Part shown: positions 17,497 to 26,795 of the stretch, piece after piece | Layout of the letters: every line of letters starts with the position of its first letter | Position numbering within the stretch: position 1 is the stretch's first letter | Assembly: GCA_959601495.1 (NCBI GenBank) | Contig: CAUGPT010000008.1 | Location: forward strand, 6,547-70,546 | Source of the DNA: Avispirillum sp959601495 | GTDB taxonomy: Bacteria; Bacillota; Clostridia; Oscillospirales; CAG-272 | Length of the DNA: 64,000 nucleotides | Direction of reading: 5' to 3' | Program-made: the position numbers and the translations under genes | The notes under the pieces: generated by a model | The model's input: only the letters and a program-made list of their open reading frames with translations | The model's database searches: none | Told to the model about the DNA's origin: nothing

Positions 17497-17664
17497 ATGG
17501 TGAACAGGGCAGTAGGTCTGCTTGCGGCGGCGGGGGCTCTTATGCTGCTTGCGGGGGTGATATTTGCCGCCGTAGGGCAATGGATATGCACCGCAATGCT
17601 TTGGGCGGGAGCCGCGGGCAGCATAGCGGCGGCGCTTGGCTTCAGAAACAAACAGTCCATATGA
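17497..17664 (+). CDS. Small two-helix membrane protein (55 residues)
   Basis: An ATG preceded by GGGGGA opens a 55-codon frame: MVNRAVGLLAAAGALMLL and then a second hydrophobic stretch (AMLWAGAAGSIAAALGF) with a short basic tail NKQSI. Two transmembrane helices with a hairpin topology are predicted by eye. It lies directly behind the leader hairpin, and its TGA overlaps the next ATG (ATGA), which argues it is truly translated. No family is recognised; its role probably relates to the two genes downstream. Confidence 0.6.
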   Translation: MVNRAVGLLAAAGALMLLAGVIFAAVGQWICTAMLWAGAAGSIAAALGFRNKQSI

Positions 17665-17873
17665 GCAAATACGACGTGCTTTGGAAGTATATCGGCGAAT
17701 GCGGCGAGCCGCGGATCACGCTGACGTTTGAGAAGATCGCGGAAATTTCGGGGGCGCCGCTTGACCATTCCTTTTTGAAGTATAAAAAGGAGTTGAGTAA
17801 ATACGGCGCTAAAGTCGGAAAAATATCCGTTAAGGCACAGACTGTGGTATTTATAAAGGAGAAAGAGGTTTGA
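17661..17873 (+). CDS. Small conserved hypothetical protein (70 residues)
   Basis: Starts MSKYDVLWKYIGECG with ATG overlapping the upstream stop. The sequence LTFEKIAEISGAPLDHSFLKYKKEL suggests a compact helical domain with a small Lys/Val-rich strand tail (KISVKAQTVVFIKEK). Similar 70-residue proteins occur in clostridia next to acetyltransferases, from memory, but no function is known. It is followed three bases later by the GNAT/YoaP gene, so the three genes form a tightly packed operon. Confidence 0.65.
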   Translation: MSKYDVLWKYIGECGEPRITLTFEKIAEISGAPLDHSFLKYKKELSKYGAKVGKISVKAQTVVFIKEKEV

Positions 17874-17875
17874 TT

Positions 17876-18631
17876 ATGAACTACATAAGGATCACAAAAG
17901 AGAATATCGAAAAAGAGCATATCTGCTGCGCCATGTCAGGCAAGCAGAGCGCTGCGAAAAAAGAATGGATGACAGAGCGCTTTGATGAGGGGCTGGTCTT
18001 CTACCGCAGCGAAGAACGGGGCAAATGCTTTATTGAGTACATTCCCGCCGAAAACGCATGGGTGCCTATTGAAGCGGACGGTTACATTTATATCAACTGC
18101 CTGTGGGTCTCGGGCGCCATGAAAGGGCACGGATATTCAAAGGATCTGCTGGCGGAGTGCATACGGGATGCCCGCGCGCAGGGAAGAAAAGGACTTTGCA
18201 TTCTGTCCGCCGAGGGGCGAAAGCGGGAATTCCTTGCAGATCCGAAATTCCTTGCGTACCAGGGCTTCTCCGTTTCTGACGTGTCGGACTGCGGAATAAA
18301 TCTTATGTATCTGCCGCTCAAGGCTGCAGCGCAGCCGCCGCGATTCAAGGAATGCGCAAAGCATCCTGCGATAAAAGACGGCGATAAGGACGGTTTTGTA
18401 CTCTACTACACCGACCAGTGCCCGTATACATACTATTGGGTGCCGAGAGTGCAGGAGACCGTGAGAGAGCACAACATTCCCTTTAAGGTAATTCACATTA
18501 CCGATAAGGAAACTGCCCGCAGCGTGCCCGCGCCGGTGACGACATACGCGCTGTTCCGTGACGGTAAATTTCTGACGCAGGCTATCCAGACGGACAAAAA
18601 GTTTCTGGCATTGGCGGGGCTGCGGGATTGA
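17876..18631 (+). CDS. GNAT family N-acetyltransferase with YoaP-like C-terminal domain
   Basis: 251 residues. The first about 150 residues hold a GNAT fold with the acetyl-CoA loop region WVSGAMKGHGYSKDLL (the R/Q-x-x-G-x-G/A-like motif is here MKGHGYSKDL). The last about 100 residues contain TDQCPYTYYWVPRVQE, with a thioredoxin-like CPY segment, and match the YoaP-like domain that follows GNATs in Firmicutes. The substrate is unknown. GGAGAAAGAGG precedes the ATG at 17876; a TTG two codons earlier is unlikely. Last gene of the leader-controlled operon. Confidence 0.85.
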   Translation: MNYIRITKENIEKEHICCAMSGKQSAAKKEWMTERFDEGLVFYRSEERGKCFIEYIPAENAWVPIEADGYIYINCLWVSGAMKGHGYSKDLLAECIRDARAQGRKGLCILSAEGRKREFLADPKFLAYQGFSVSDVSDCGINLMYLPLKAAAQPPRFKECAKHPAIKDGDKDGFVLYYTDQCPYTYYWVPRVQETVREHNIPFKVIHITDKETARSVPAPVTTYALFRDGKFLTQAIQTDKKFLALAGLRD

Positions 18632-18646
18632 ATCGGACGATCGGCA

Positions 18647-18862
18647 GTGCTGCTGAGGGAGTGGATCATCGTCGGGCTTGTTAAAGCGGAACTCGGCAGC
18701 AACTCGGAGACGGTGGTTGACATTTTGCGACGCGACGGAGAGCCGTTTATCATTGCTTATATTGTTATGAATGAGTCTGCGGCCGACGATGCAAAGCTTG
18801 CCGAAAGCGGGGGCTGCGTTGATGATACGGTGAACACCGTCCGCGCCGCGCAGCAGAACTGA
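18647..18862 (+). pseudogene. Possible remnant of an adenylation-domain gene
   Basis: A 71-codon frame opening with GTG and no good ribosome site. The piece LVKAELGSNSETVVDILRRD followed by EPFIIAYIV resembles the tail of an AMP-binding/NRPS adenylation domain (ELGEIE ... VVVAREDxxGxxLVAYVV) with the middle deleted. It ends in a stop after a low-complexity acidic tail. It may be only a chance frame; I list it as a degenerate fragment with low confidence. Confidence 0.2.
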
Positions 18863-19275
18863 TTTCGGCGCGTTTCGGTACCTACGGCGGCTGCGGGCGT
18901 ACTATATGATGATATTGCGACAAATTGCCCTTTTGTTTACTTTTAATATTTATGGCGTATCCGGCTCAGGCGCAGTGAGTTTTCATGGCTGCCTGAGCTT
19001 TTTTGTATTGAAACCGACCGTCCGCATGATCCGCAGTACTTTGAAGCTGCGGCGGGTTACCGCACTTTGAATCATGCTGCTTGTGTTCTGTTGCGCCGCG
19101 TTGTACAATTTTTAGTTTAAGATCAGATGAAAAAGTTTCATAAGGGGTAAATAGTTTTTATTGCTAAGAGAGTAATGTTATGTTAAAATTCAATTGGGAA
19201 GGAGCAATTGCCGTAATTTCCGCGTGCGGCGGCAGAGAATAGGCTCCTTTTGTAAAACATGGCGGTATTACGCCG
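18863..19275. other. Intergenic stretch before the AraC regulator gene
   Basis: It holds one clear terminator (18963-19004), AT-rich DNA and a possible 20-codon leader peptide (19180-19242, MLKFNWEGAIAVISACGGRE) with no clear ribosome site. I see no further gene, RNA or repeat. Confidence 0.4.
18963..19006 (+). terminator. Terminator
   Basis: Stem GGCTCAGGC / GCCTGAGC with extra pairing inside, T6 tail. Confidence 0.75.
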
Positions 19276-20226
19276 ATGCACGGTAAATCAGAACTTAAAG
19301 AAGTGAGACAAATGCAGCATATTACAATCGACAGGATACACGGATACGGCAGAGTTGCCGGAATCGAGTGTGTCAGCAACGGCAGTCTTGAAAAAATTGA
19401 CATAAAGGGTAAATGCTTCTTGCTTATTGCTTTATGCTCCGGAAAGCTGGGCTTTAAGGTCGGAGGCACACAGTTTTGCGCCGCGTCTCCGGCATTTATC
19501 TGTTTTGACGAGACTGAGGATCCTGAATTGATATACAGATCCGAAGCTCAGTATGTATGCATATATTTTCATCCTGAGTTTTTGAATGTCAATATGACGT
19601 TTGATTTTTTAAGGCAGAGTAATTATGACGGTATTGCCGCCGTATACGATCTGTTTCTGATGAAGCCTTTCGTGGATAAAGCATATGTTGTACCCTTGGA
19701 GCGGTCTCAGGTTGAAAGGATCAAGCATACGGCAGAATGTATGCGTCAAGAGCTTGAGATCCAGCGGGACTGGTATTGGACCTGCCGCGCGCGTTCATAT
19801 CTTTTGGAAGTAATTATCATTCTTGAGCGTATGTACGTGCCGTGCGGCTGCGGTGATATAAGCGGCGGTGCTTCTACGATCATAGATCATAAGCTGCAGG
19901 ATGTTGTTTTATACATAGAGGGGCACTTTGATGAAAGCATTACATTGCAGGATATAGTACGCAATACGGGAATAAACCATACATCGCTTACAGCCATGAT
20001 GAAAGAAGAGTTTGGCTGTACTGCAATTGAATATCTTATGCGCTACCGTATAACAGTTGCAAAAAAGCAGCTTGGATTTACGGATGTTCCGATCAAGGAC
20101 ATCGCATATAGGACGGGCTTCAAAACCGTTCAGCATTTCGGGCGCGTGTTTTTGAAATATACCGGTGAAACGCCTGCCGCTTACCGGAAAAATTCTGTAG
20201 ACAAAAGAAAGGAGGCACTGGGATAA
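19276..20226 (+). CDS. AraC family transcriptional regulator
   Basis: 316 residues. The C-terminal 100 residues are a double helix-turn-helix of the AraC/XylS type: EGHFDESITLQDIVRNTGINHTSLTAMMKEEFG, then RYRITVAKKQL and IAYRTGFKTVQHFGRVFLKYTGETPAAYR. The N-terminal half is a cupin-like ligand domain (ALCSGKLGFKVGG...) with no family-specific residues I can name. The start is uncertain: an in-frame ATG at 19312 also has a plausible site (GAAGTGAG). The next gene, a lipoprotein, begins 104 bases downstream and may be co-transcribed or regulated by it. Confidence 0.92.
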   Translation: MHGKSELKEVRQMQHITIDRIHGYGRVAGIECVSNGSLEKIDIKGKCFLLIALCSGKLGFKVGGTQFCAASPAFICFDETEDPELIYRSEAQYVCIYFHPEFLNVNMTFDFLRQSNYDGIAAVYDLFLMKPFVDKAYVVPLERSQVERIKHTAECMRQELEIQRDWYWTCRARSYLLEVIIILERMYVPCGCGDISGGASTIIDHKLQDVVLYIEGHFDESITLQDIVRNTGINHTSLTAMMKEEFGCTAIEYLMRYRITVAKKQLGFTDVPIKDIAYRTGFKTVQHFGRVFLKYTGETPAAYRKNSVDKRKEALG

Positions 20227-20330
20227 AAATGATGCTGCGGTGTGGCATTTGAGAGCGTATTTATCGGTGAAATCGCATTAAAGCTATAAGGTCGACTGCT
20301 CCGGCAATCGGCAGAAAGGAAATTGACACT

Positions 20331-21164
20331 ATGAAAATTACGAAAAGCGCACTGCTTAGTATTGCAGCAACAGCCCTTGCAGTGCTGATGCTTGCGGGCT
20401 GTGCAGAGCCGTCACAGCCCATGACCGGCACCGACGCAGTGAATCCCGGAGATTCGGCAAAGTCGCAGGAACAGACAACTGAGGCAGAAAAGACGTCCGG
20501 AGCGGCAAGGCTTGCAATGGGAGAAAACGGATATATCAAAGGCTCTGTGGCTGATTACGATATAACGTTTGAAATTAACGGAATGAAGTTTACTGCCGCA
20601 GAATACCTGAAAGGCACCGACGAGTGCCTTCTGAAACTTCATGACTTGCTTGCAGACGGAGCAATGCGCAATGACAGCAACATAGACGGCATAAAGGACG
20701 GCAGCGCAAAGGGCGAAAACATCGGCACGGTCGGCGTTTTTCTTGACTATCCCTTTGACGCTAACTTCAGTTATGACCTTGACTCGGGAAACTATAAGCT
20801 TATAACATTTATGGCGTGGTACGGCGGCGTTGTTTACGGGGTGTCCAATGTACTCGAGGCTGCTCCGGCGGAATACTACACCGTTGATTTCGAGCTGGAC
20901 GGTATAAAGCTCGGAGACGATCTGATTAAAGTAACCGAGCGCTACGGTACGCCGACATCAGTAGCATATAGCAGTTCTGACGGCTTACCTGTGGAAAACA
21001 AGGAGGACGCTGTCGCACAGGATTACTATTATTATTTTGAGGGCGACGGAGATATAGCATTTACAGCTACTGCTGACGGTGAGATTATTCGGATATTTTG
21101 CACTGTCAATTCAATAGGAATGGACGACGACAGAGCTTTGTACGGTGACGGGACATCGAATTAA
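20331..21164 (+). CDS. Lipoprotein of unknown function
   Basis: 277 residues with a lipoprotein signal peptide ending in LAGC (Cys at about residue 24) and a Thr/Glu/Gln-rich linker up to about 65. The mature part has a long segment with GIKLGDDLIKVTERYGTPT near residues 190-210, the kind of short 'how the output depends on a set-point' repeat seen in clostridial surface proteins, and ends acidic. GAAAGGA lies before the ATG. I do not recognise a family. A terminator lies 120 bases downstream. Confidence 0.75.
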   Translation: MKITKSALLSIAATALAVLMLAGCAEPSQPMTGTDAVNPGDSAKSQEQTTEAEKTSGAARLAMGENGYIKGSVADYDITFEINGMKFTAAEYLKGTDECLLKLHDLLADGAMRNDSNIDGIKDGSAKGENIGTVGVFLDYPFDANFSYDLDSGNYKLITFMAWYGGVVYGVSNVLEAAPAEYYTVDFELDGIKLGDDLIKVTERYGTPTSVAYSSSDGLPVENKEDAVAQDYYYYFEGDGDIAFTATADGEIIRIFCTVNSIGMDDDRALYGDGTSN

Positions 21165-21282
21165 TACAGAAACAGAGTCTGTTTTATGCGGTGCGGTATA
21201 CTGATTGCTGCAATTATTAATATTGTCATTGTATCTCGCGGTATCCGTTGAAACAGCTTTGGAATATCCACGTTAAATTTTG

Positions 21283-21318
21283 AATCCTGCTGTGACCTCG
21301 GTCACAGCAGGATTTTTG
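21283..21318 (+). terminator. Terminator after the lipoprotein gene
   Basis: 15-bp perfect stem AATCCTGCTGTGACC and complement, 2-base turn, T5. It also lies 40 bases past the minus-strand permease stop but has only a weak T run on that strand. Confidence 0.8.
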
Positions 21319-21354
21319 CAGATTGTTTTTAGAAACTGCGAAAAAATCGAAGTG

Positions 21355-22986
21355 TCAGGAGAGATGCACAAGTATCTTTGCGCCTTTCTTTTCTATCCAG
21401 ACAATGAGAAGAATTGCAATCGCAGCGAAAACCGCGCAGGCAATTGCCATGTATGCCGCGCCGCCTATCACGTGTCCGACTGCCAGGTACAGTACGGCAT
21501 ACACGACTGCCATTATCCAGCCGCCGAACAGGGCGAGCATTATCGGCATGCTTTGCTTTATGGGTATCATTTCGTTCGTCCAGCTGAGGTTGGGCTTTTT
21601 CAATCCCATTGCCAGTCCGAAGGCTGCAAGCGCCGCGGAGAAAAACTGCGGCAACAGGATGAGCATAAGCGCGCAGACGGGGTCCGGGCGTATCGCCGCT
21701 ATCGAAGCTATGCTGCAAAGCAGCATGGGGATATTTGTTATCAGAAGCTGTACTTTGAGCTTTGCACGCAGCACATGGCGCATATCAACAGGCAGCGATT
21801 GCAGTATCCACACGGTGTTTCCTTCAAGAGAGACAGAGGGCGCTGCTGTATCGTTCATTGAGGAAAGAGCGCACATCACGGCTGCAAATATAACTGCGGC
21901 GCCGGCGGTGCCGAATGCCTCTGACAGTATATCATTGAGGATCGCACCTTTTATAAACACGAATACTGCGGCGCAGAGAATAAACACGGTGCCGAGGGCG
22001 CAGTTGAGCATATATCCGGGGCTGTGCGTAAGCCGTCCGAACTCTTTTGAGAGCAGCGCTGTGCCGAGGCTTTTCTGCGAGCCGGAGGCTGCGCGGATGC
22101 GGCCTTTTGCGCTTTTTTTCGATGTGCCGCCGTCGGAGGCGGTGGCGGTGGATATAAATGTTTTTGATATTATATAGATTGTGAGTGCAATAAGCACTGC
22201 GCAGCCACCGATGAACGCGGCGGCGGCAGCGGGCGAGCCCTCGCAGGCTCTGCCGAAAGCGTAAAGAGGATACGCGTTGCCTTTAACCGAGGCGGCAACG
22301 GTATTGACGTTTTCAACAAGGCTTTGCAGAAGCTCGCTTGCCTTGAAGTAGAAAAAGTAGTACGCGCCGAGGGCGACAAGGGAAATTATGACCGTTATAA
22401 AGCTTTTGTTTTTCAGCTTTTCGCTGATCTTTGCAACGACCCAGCCCAGCACGCAGGAGAGTATAAGTACAACTGCGGATACAATTATAAGCGACACGAT
22501 CGTGCCGAGAACGGAGTATACCGTTGCTCCCGCAACGATCATGTACACAATTGAAACGGGCAGTATGACTATTCCCGAGTACATGAGCCCCAGTAGGTAA
22601 GTGCTGAGAAGACGTGAGGCGACGATGCAGCCGACCGGTATGGGCATTGAAAGCAGCAGATCGTTATCCCCTGCTTTGTACAGCGCAGCGGAGGTATTGA
22701 AAACGCTGCCGAAGGTGCCCATGGCGATGGCAAGCAGCCCGAAAACGGCGAAATACAGCCATCCCGCGCCGCTTTCTGTCATGGGACCGCAAGCGGAGAA
22801 CGCAAAATAGGCAAATAAGCCGCCCAGAACGCCTACCATCAGTAGAACGTACAGTACGATAAAAGCAACGCTTGACGCGACGGAGCGCATCTTGCCCTTC
22901 TTCTGATTATAGAAAAAACTTCGATACAGCTCGTACAGCTGCTTTTTGAGCAATAATTTAAGCACGGATATCCCGGCTCCTTTCAT
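21355..22986 (-). CDS. Large ABC-2-like exporter permease
   Basis: 543 residues with about 12 hydrophobic helices, beginning with a basic cytoplasmic segment (LLKKQLYELYRSFFYNQKKGK). It resembles the large, roughly 540-residue permeases paired with a BcrA/YhcG-type ATPase in clostridia (a 'MsbA-free' exporter layout), with two copies of an ABC-2-like six-helix half. Substrate unknown. The start is uncertain: ATG at 22984 lacks a strong ribosome site. It is the last gene of a four-gene minus-strand operon (ATPase, permease, ATPase, permease). Confidence 0.8.
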   Translation of the reverse strand: MKGAGISVLKLLLKKQLYELYRSFFYNQKKGKMRSVASSVAFIVLYVLLMVGVLGGLFAYFAFSACGPMTESGAGWLYFAVFGLLAIAMGTFGSVFNTSAALYKAGDNDLLLSMPIPVGCIVASRLLSTYLLGLMYSGIVILPVSIVYMIVAGATVYSVLGTIVSLIIVSAVVLILSCVLGWVVAKISEKLKNKSFITVIISLVALGAYYFFYFKASELLQSLVENVNTVAASVKGNAYPLYAFGRACEGSPAAAAAFIGGCAVLIALTIYIISKTFISTATASDGGTSKKSAKGRIRAASGSQKSLGTALLSKEFGRLTHSPGYMLNCALGTVFILCAAVFVFIKGAILNDILSEAFGTAGAAVIFAAVMCALSSMNDTAAPSVSLEGNTVWILQSLPVDMRHVLRAKLKVQLLITNIPMLLCSIASIAAIRPDPVCALMLILLPQFFSAALAAFGLAMGLKKPNLSWTNEMIPIKQSMPIMLALFGGWIMAVVYAVLYLAVGHVIGGAAYMAIACAVFAAIAILLIVWIEKKGAKILVHLS

Positions 22987-23051
22987 GATCGGGTGCCGCG
23001 GCGCGGCAATGGATTTTTGGTGTATGATATGACAAGATAAAGACGGCGGAC

Positions 23052-23783
23052 TCAGCCCTCCGAGCTGCCTTTGCCGTTTTCGTCCTCGAGCTCAAGGAAT
23101 ACATCCTCAAGGCTCTCGTCGCCGCGCACTTCTTCCATAGTGCCCGAACGGATAAGCTTGCCGCTTTTTATTATCGCGACCTTGTCGCACAGCTTTTCGG
23201 CGACCTCAAGAACGTGAGTTGAGAAGAATATTGCGCCGCCGCCCTGACACAGCTCACGCATCATGCCTTTCAACAGGTGGGAGGCCTTAGGGTCAAGACC
23301 CACAAAGGGCTCGTCCATGATTATAAGCTTCGGGTCGTGCAGCCAGGCGGAAACTATGGCAAGCTTCTGCTTCATTCCGTGAGAATATGAGGATATGGGC
23401 TGCGAAAGAGCGTCCGTTATCTCAAAGCGCGCGGCATAGTCCTCTATTTTGCGGTTACGCTCCGACGTGCCGACACCGTATATATCGGCAATAAAGTCAA
23501 GATACTTTCTGCCTGTCATAAATGTATACAGATCGGGGTTGTCGGGGATGTACGCAAGGCATTTCTTCGCTTCGAGAGGGTCGTCTTTGACCGAAATGCC
23601 GTTTATGTATATTTCACCGGAGTCATACTTCAGAATACCCGCGCAGGAGCGCAGGGTCGTTGTTTTGCCCGCTCCGTTGTGTCCGATAAATCCGTATATT
23701 TCTCCGGGCGCTATATGAAGCGACAGATCGCTGACGGCGATTTTTTCGCCGTAGGTTTTGGTGAGATTTTTAATACTGAGCAT
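23052..23783 (-). CDS. ABC transporter ATP-binding protein
   Basis: 243 residues with Walker A GHNGAGKTT, Q-loop region, a divergent signature YSHGMKQKLAI in place of LSGGQ, Walker B LIIMDEPFVGLD and switch region STHVLEVAE. The YSHGM signature is typical of the CcmA/BcrA-type exporter ATPases. It lies 65 bases before the large permease gene and 35 bases after the ABC-2 permease gene, so it most likely pairs with the downstream large permease. Confidence 0.94.
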   Translation of the reverse strand: MLSIKNLTKTYGEKIAVSDLSLHIAPGEIYGFIGHNGAGKTTTLRSCAGILKYDSGEIYINGISVKDDPLEAKKCLAYIPDNPDLYTFMTGRKYLDFIADIYGVGTSERNRKIEDYAARFEITDALSQPISSYSHGMKQKLAIVSAWLHDPKLIIMDEPFVGLDPKASHLLKGMMRELCQGGGAIFFSTHVLEVAEKLCDKVAIIKSGKLIRSGTMEEVRGDESLEDVFLELEDENGKGSSEG

Positions 23784-23818
23784 TCAGATTTCATCCTTTC
23801 AATTTTGCATATGAAAAC

Positions 23819-24715
23819 TTATTTTTTCTTTTTGGCGGCGCAGTTAAGAAGCACGTACAGCCCGCAGAACAGCACCAGCGAGCCCGCGATAACGGCGTAT
23901 TTTGCACCTGCGGATACTTCATGCGAGAAAAAGTACAGATTGCAGTCCACGGAGTCGCGTATCATGCCGACGACCTCATCGGGGAAACCCGAGGAGGACA
24001 TTTCCTCGAACACACCGCGCATAAAGTCGCATCTGATAAGGCTTGTGCCGTATGTGCCTGGCAGGAACATCAGCACCTTTTGCAGCGTTTCGGGAAAGCT
24101 TGCAAGCGGCATATACGCACCGCACACAAAGCCGTAGCCCGCACTCACTATTGTTCCGACCGCGGACGCCTGTCCGTTTGTGGAAAGAGGGAAGTTTATG
24201 CAGGAGGAGAGCGCCACTCCGAAAAGCGTCATCAGTACAATGTCGCCCGTAAGCAGAACTACGTCGAGAAAGCTGAGGTACCAGCCTTTGACGGCAAGAA
24301 ATACAAGGCTTACGGCAAAGGCGGACACGGTGACGATAAGCGTTGCTGCGGCGGAAGCGCAGAAATACGCAAGAGAGATAGTTGATCTCTTTACGGGGGA
24401 AACTGTTATATCGCGGATGGCGCCCGTGCATTTGTCCTGTACCATCAGAAGATTTGAGCAGAATGAGACCGTAACGCAGCTGACCGCCAGAAGAGAAGAG
24501 ACAAGCTGCGCGCCGACCGTGCCGTTTATAAGCGCATCGCTTACGTCAAAGCCCTGAGGCATTGCCGAAACAAAGCTGTCGCGGTAGACGTTTGCGAGAA
24601 ATGTTGCATACAGCACGAGAAGTATCACAGGAGTTATAAGCGCCGAAAAGAACGCGCCGCGGTCTTTGAAAAACAGCTTGCAGTTGCGCGCCCAAAGTTT
24701 TGAAAATCCCGTCAT
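23819..24715 (-). CDS. ABC-2 type exporter permease
   Basis: 298 residues with a soluble N-terminus, then six hydrophobic segments; the last loop contains the typical exit-loop motif FLPGTYGTSLIRCDFMRG. It is the DrrB/NodJ-type half of a transporter and overlaps the upstream ATPase gene by 4 bases (ATGA), so they form a fixed pair. Substrate unknown; such pairs export lipids, polyketides, peptides or drugs. Confidence 0.92.
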   Translation of the reverse strand: MTGFSKLWARNCKLFFKDRGAFFSALITPVILLVLYATFLANVYRDSFVSAMPQGFDVSDALINGTVGAQLVSSLLAVSCVTVSFCSNLLMVQDKCTGAIRDITVSPVKRSTISLAYFCASAAATLIVTVSAFAVSLVFLAVKGWYLSFLDVVLLTGDIVLMTLFGVALSSCINFPLSTNGQASAVGTIVSAGYGFVCGAYMPLASFPETLQKVLMFLPGTYGTSLIRCDFMRGVFEEMSSSGFPDEVVGMIRDSVDCNLYFFSHEVSAGAKYAVIAGSLVLFCGLYVLLNCAAKKKK

Positions 24716-25626
24716 TTTGCTTCACCTCCGCCGAGTTTTTTGCCCGTAACGGCGAGAAATACATCGTCCATTTTGCCTTTTGTGACTTCATAGTCGGTGA
24801 AAAAAACCGGGTGCCCGACAATAAGACGTGTCGCCGCAGCCGTATCCGGAACAGTGATACGGCATGCGTCTCCGATCTTTTCGACAGGGTATCCGAGAGC
24901 TTCTGCCGAAGCTATGTCACTGCCGTAGAGCGTTATGTAGTCGTTCGCAAATTTGTTTTTCAGCGCAAGCGGCGTGCCGGAAGCGGAAATTCTGCCGTCG
25001 TCCAGTATTATTACATAATCCGCATCGGCGGCTTCTTCCATATAATGAGTAGTCAGAAATACAGTAAGTCCCTCGTCGCGGCGCAGCGTTTCAATAACGC
25101 TCCATATCATGCGGCGCGTCTGGGGATCAAGCCCCGTTGTAGGCTCGTCCAGTATAAGCACCTCGGGACGGTGCAGAAGGGCGCGGGCAATATCTATTCT
25201 GCGGCGCTGTCCGCCAGAGAGCTTGCCAACCGTGCGCCGCATAAGTCCGTCGAGGTCGAGAAGCTTTGAAAGCTCAGCGAGACGCGCAGAAAAGCGCTTG
25301 CCGGTTATTCCGTAAAGAGCCGCCCGGCTTTCCAGATTGTCGCGCACACTCAGCGCCTGATCCAGAAGTGAATTCTGAAAAACAACGCCGAGGCGCGAGG
25401 CAACGCGGGACGGATCCTTATCTATATCCTCTCCGCAGACGATGACCTTGCCGCTGTCCTTTGCAAGCTGAGCGCAGATTATAGAGATCGTTGTGGATTT
25501 TCCCGCGCCGTTTACGCCGAGAAAAGCGAAAAGCTCGCCGCGTCGGACGCTGAAAGACAGATCGTTTACGGCATGTATTTTACCGAAGGATTTGTCAAGG
25601 TTTTCGATTTCGATTATTCTTTCCAT
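24712..25626 (-). CDS. DrrA-type ABC transporter ATP-binding protein
   Basis: 304 residues with Walker A GVNGAGKST, signature LSGGQRRRIDIARA, Walker B VLILDEPTTGLD and a switch His in TTHYMEEA, plus the about 80-residue C-terminal domain of the DrrA family. First gene of the four-gene operon; a GGAGAAGGTG lies before its ATG. It is divergent from the LysR regulator gene, which may regulate it. Confidence 0.95.
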   Translation of the reverse strand: MERIIEIENLDKSFGKIHAVNDLSFSVRRGELFAFLGVNGAGKSTTISIICAQLAKDSGKVIVCGEDIDKDPSRVASRLGVVFQNSLLDQALSVRDNLESRAALYGITGKRFSARLAELSKLLDLDGLMRRTVGKLSGGQRRRIDIARALLHRPEVLILDEPTTGLDPQTRRMIWSVIETLRRDEGLTVFLTTHYMEEAADADYVIILDDGRISASGTPLALKNKFANDYITLYGSDIASAEALGYPVEKIGDACRITVPDTAAATRLIVGHPVFFTDYEVTKGKMDDVFLAVTGKKLGGGEAK

Positions 25627-25764
25627 ATAATATCAGACACCTTCTCCAAAATTCAAAACGTAACGCGGTTATATAATACCGTATTTATTATATACTTCAG
25701 TCCTGCGGCTGTCAAGAAAAATCGAAGTATGCAGCGAATTCCGTACATATAGATAAATTGGCAG

Positions 25765-25793
25765 TAGACAGACGGCGGTGTTTGTGTTATACT
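25765..25793 (+). promoter_or_regulatory. Promoter of the LysR gene
   Basis: TAGACA, 17-base spacer, TATACT, overlapping a dyad (TATACTGTATACGGTA) that could be an autoregulatory LysR site. Confidence 0.6.
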
Positions 25794-25834
25794 GTATACG
25801 GTAATTTCGAAAAAAGGCGGCTTTTAGGGGAAAT

Positions 25835-26761
25835 ATGAATCTTTTGCACATGAGATATGCGGTTGAGATCGCAAAAACAAATTCCATAAACAAAGCTGCT
25901 GACATGCTGTATGTGGGGCAGTCCGCGCTGAGCCGCGCCGTCAAGGAACTTGAAACGTCTTTGGGCATCACTATATTCGAGAGAAGCGCCAAGGGTATGT
26001 TTCTCACTCCTGACGGTGAGATATTCATACGCCGCGCAAAGGATGTGCTGGAGCGCGTTGACGATCTCGAAAAGCTTTTCAGCGAAGGAACTGTCAGCAA
26101 AAAGCGGTTTTCCGTGTCGGTGCCGCGCGCAAGCTATATATGCGATGCTTTCGAAAAGTTCTGCCGTCTTTCGGTCGATGCCTCTCCCGCGGAGTTTATA
26201 TATAAAGAGACAAACTCCATGCGCACCATAAAGAATCTTCTTTCCGACAACTATAAGCTCGGCATCATCAGATACTGCGAGCTGCATGACGTATATTATA
26301 AAGAAATGATGGAAGAAAAGGGGCTTGACTACGAGCTTGTGACGGAATTCCGCCATGTGACGCTTGCAAGCGCCGACTCTCCTTTGGCAAAGCTTGATAA
26401 AGTTACGGATGCAGATCTTGAGGGACTGACGGAGATAGCACATGCCGATCCCTATGTGCCGTCGCTGCCCGCGGCGGAGGTGCGCAAGGAGGAGCTGCCC
26501 GAATCAATGGGAACGCGCATATTCGTGTTTGAGCGCGAGAGCCAGTTCGAACTTCTTTCGGGGAATCCGAACACATATATGCAGGTCTCTCCCATACCGA
26601 AGCGTATGCTTGAGCGTTTTGGTCTTGTGCAGCGTGAGTTTGACGGCGACAGCCGTGTCTATAAAGACGTACTTGTGCATAGGCATGACTACACTCTGAC
26701 CGATCTAGACAAGCAGTTTATAAGCTGTCTTATTGACGAAAAACGTGAAATATTCGGTTGA
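25835..26761 (+). CDS. LysR family transcriptional regulator
   Basis: 308 residues. N-terminal winged helix-turn-helix: MRYAVEIAKTNSINKAADMLYVGQSALSRAVKELETSLG, then an effector domain without an evident family label. The promoter region is shared, head to head, with the ABC exporter operon; control of that operon is a reasonable guess. Followed by a perfect terminator. Confidence 0.92.
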   Translation: MNLLHMRYAVEIAKTNSINKAADMLYVGQSALSRAVKELETSLGITIFERSAKGMFLTPDGEIFIRRAKDVLERVDDLEKLFSEGTVSKKRFSVSVPRASYICDAFEKFCRLSVDASPAEFIYKETNSMRTIKNLLSDNYKLGIIRYCELHDVYYKEMMEEKGLDYELVTEFRHVTLASADSPLAKLDKVTDADLEGLTEIAHADPYVPSLPAAEVRKEELPESMGTRIFVFERESQFELLSGNPNTYMQVSPIPKRMLERFGLVQREFDGDSRVYKDVLVHRHDYTLTDLDKQFISCLIDEKREIFG

Positions 26762-26767
26762 TCATAT

Positions 26768-26795
26768 GCGGCACCGCTTCGGCGGTGCCGCTTTT
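26768..26795 (+). terminator. Terminator of the LysR gene
   Basis: 10-bp perfect stem GCGGCACCGC/GCGGTGCCGC with a TTCG tetraloop and T4. Confidence 0.85.

Noticed and set aside
19180..19242. 20-codon leader peptide before the AraC gene
   Set aside because: Start, stop and a Trp/Cys content are present, but no ribosome site or attenuator structure is visible, so it stays unproven.
20331..21164. Lipoprotein as a solute-binding protein of an ABC importer
   Set aside because: No importer genes are adjacent and the length and motifs do not match; left as unknown.
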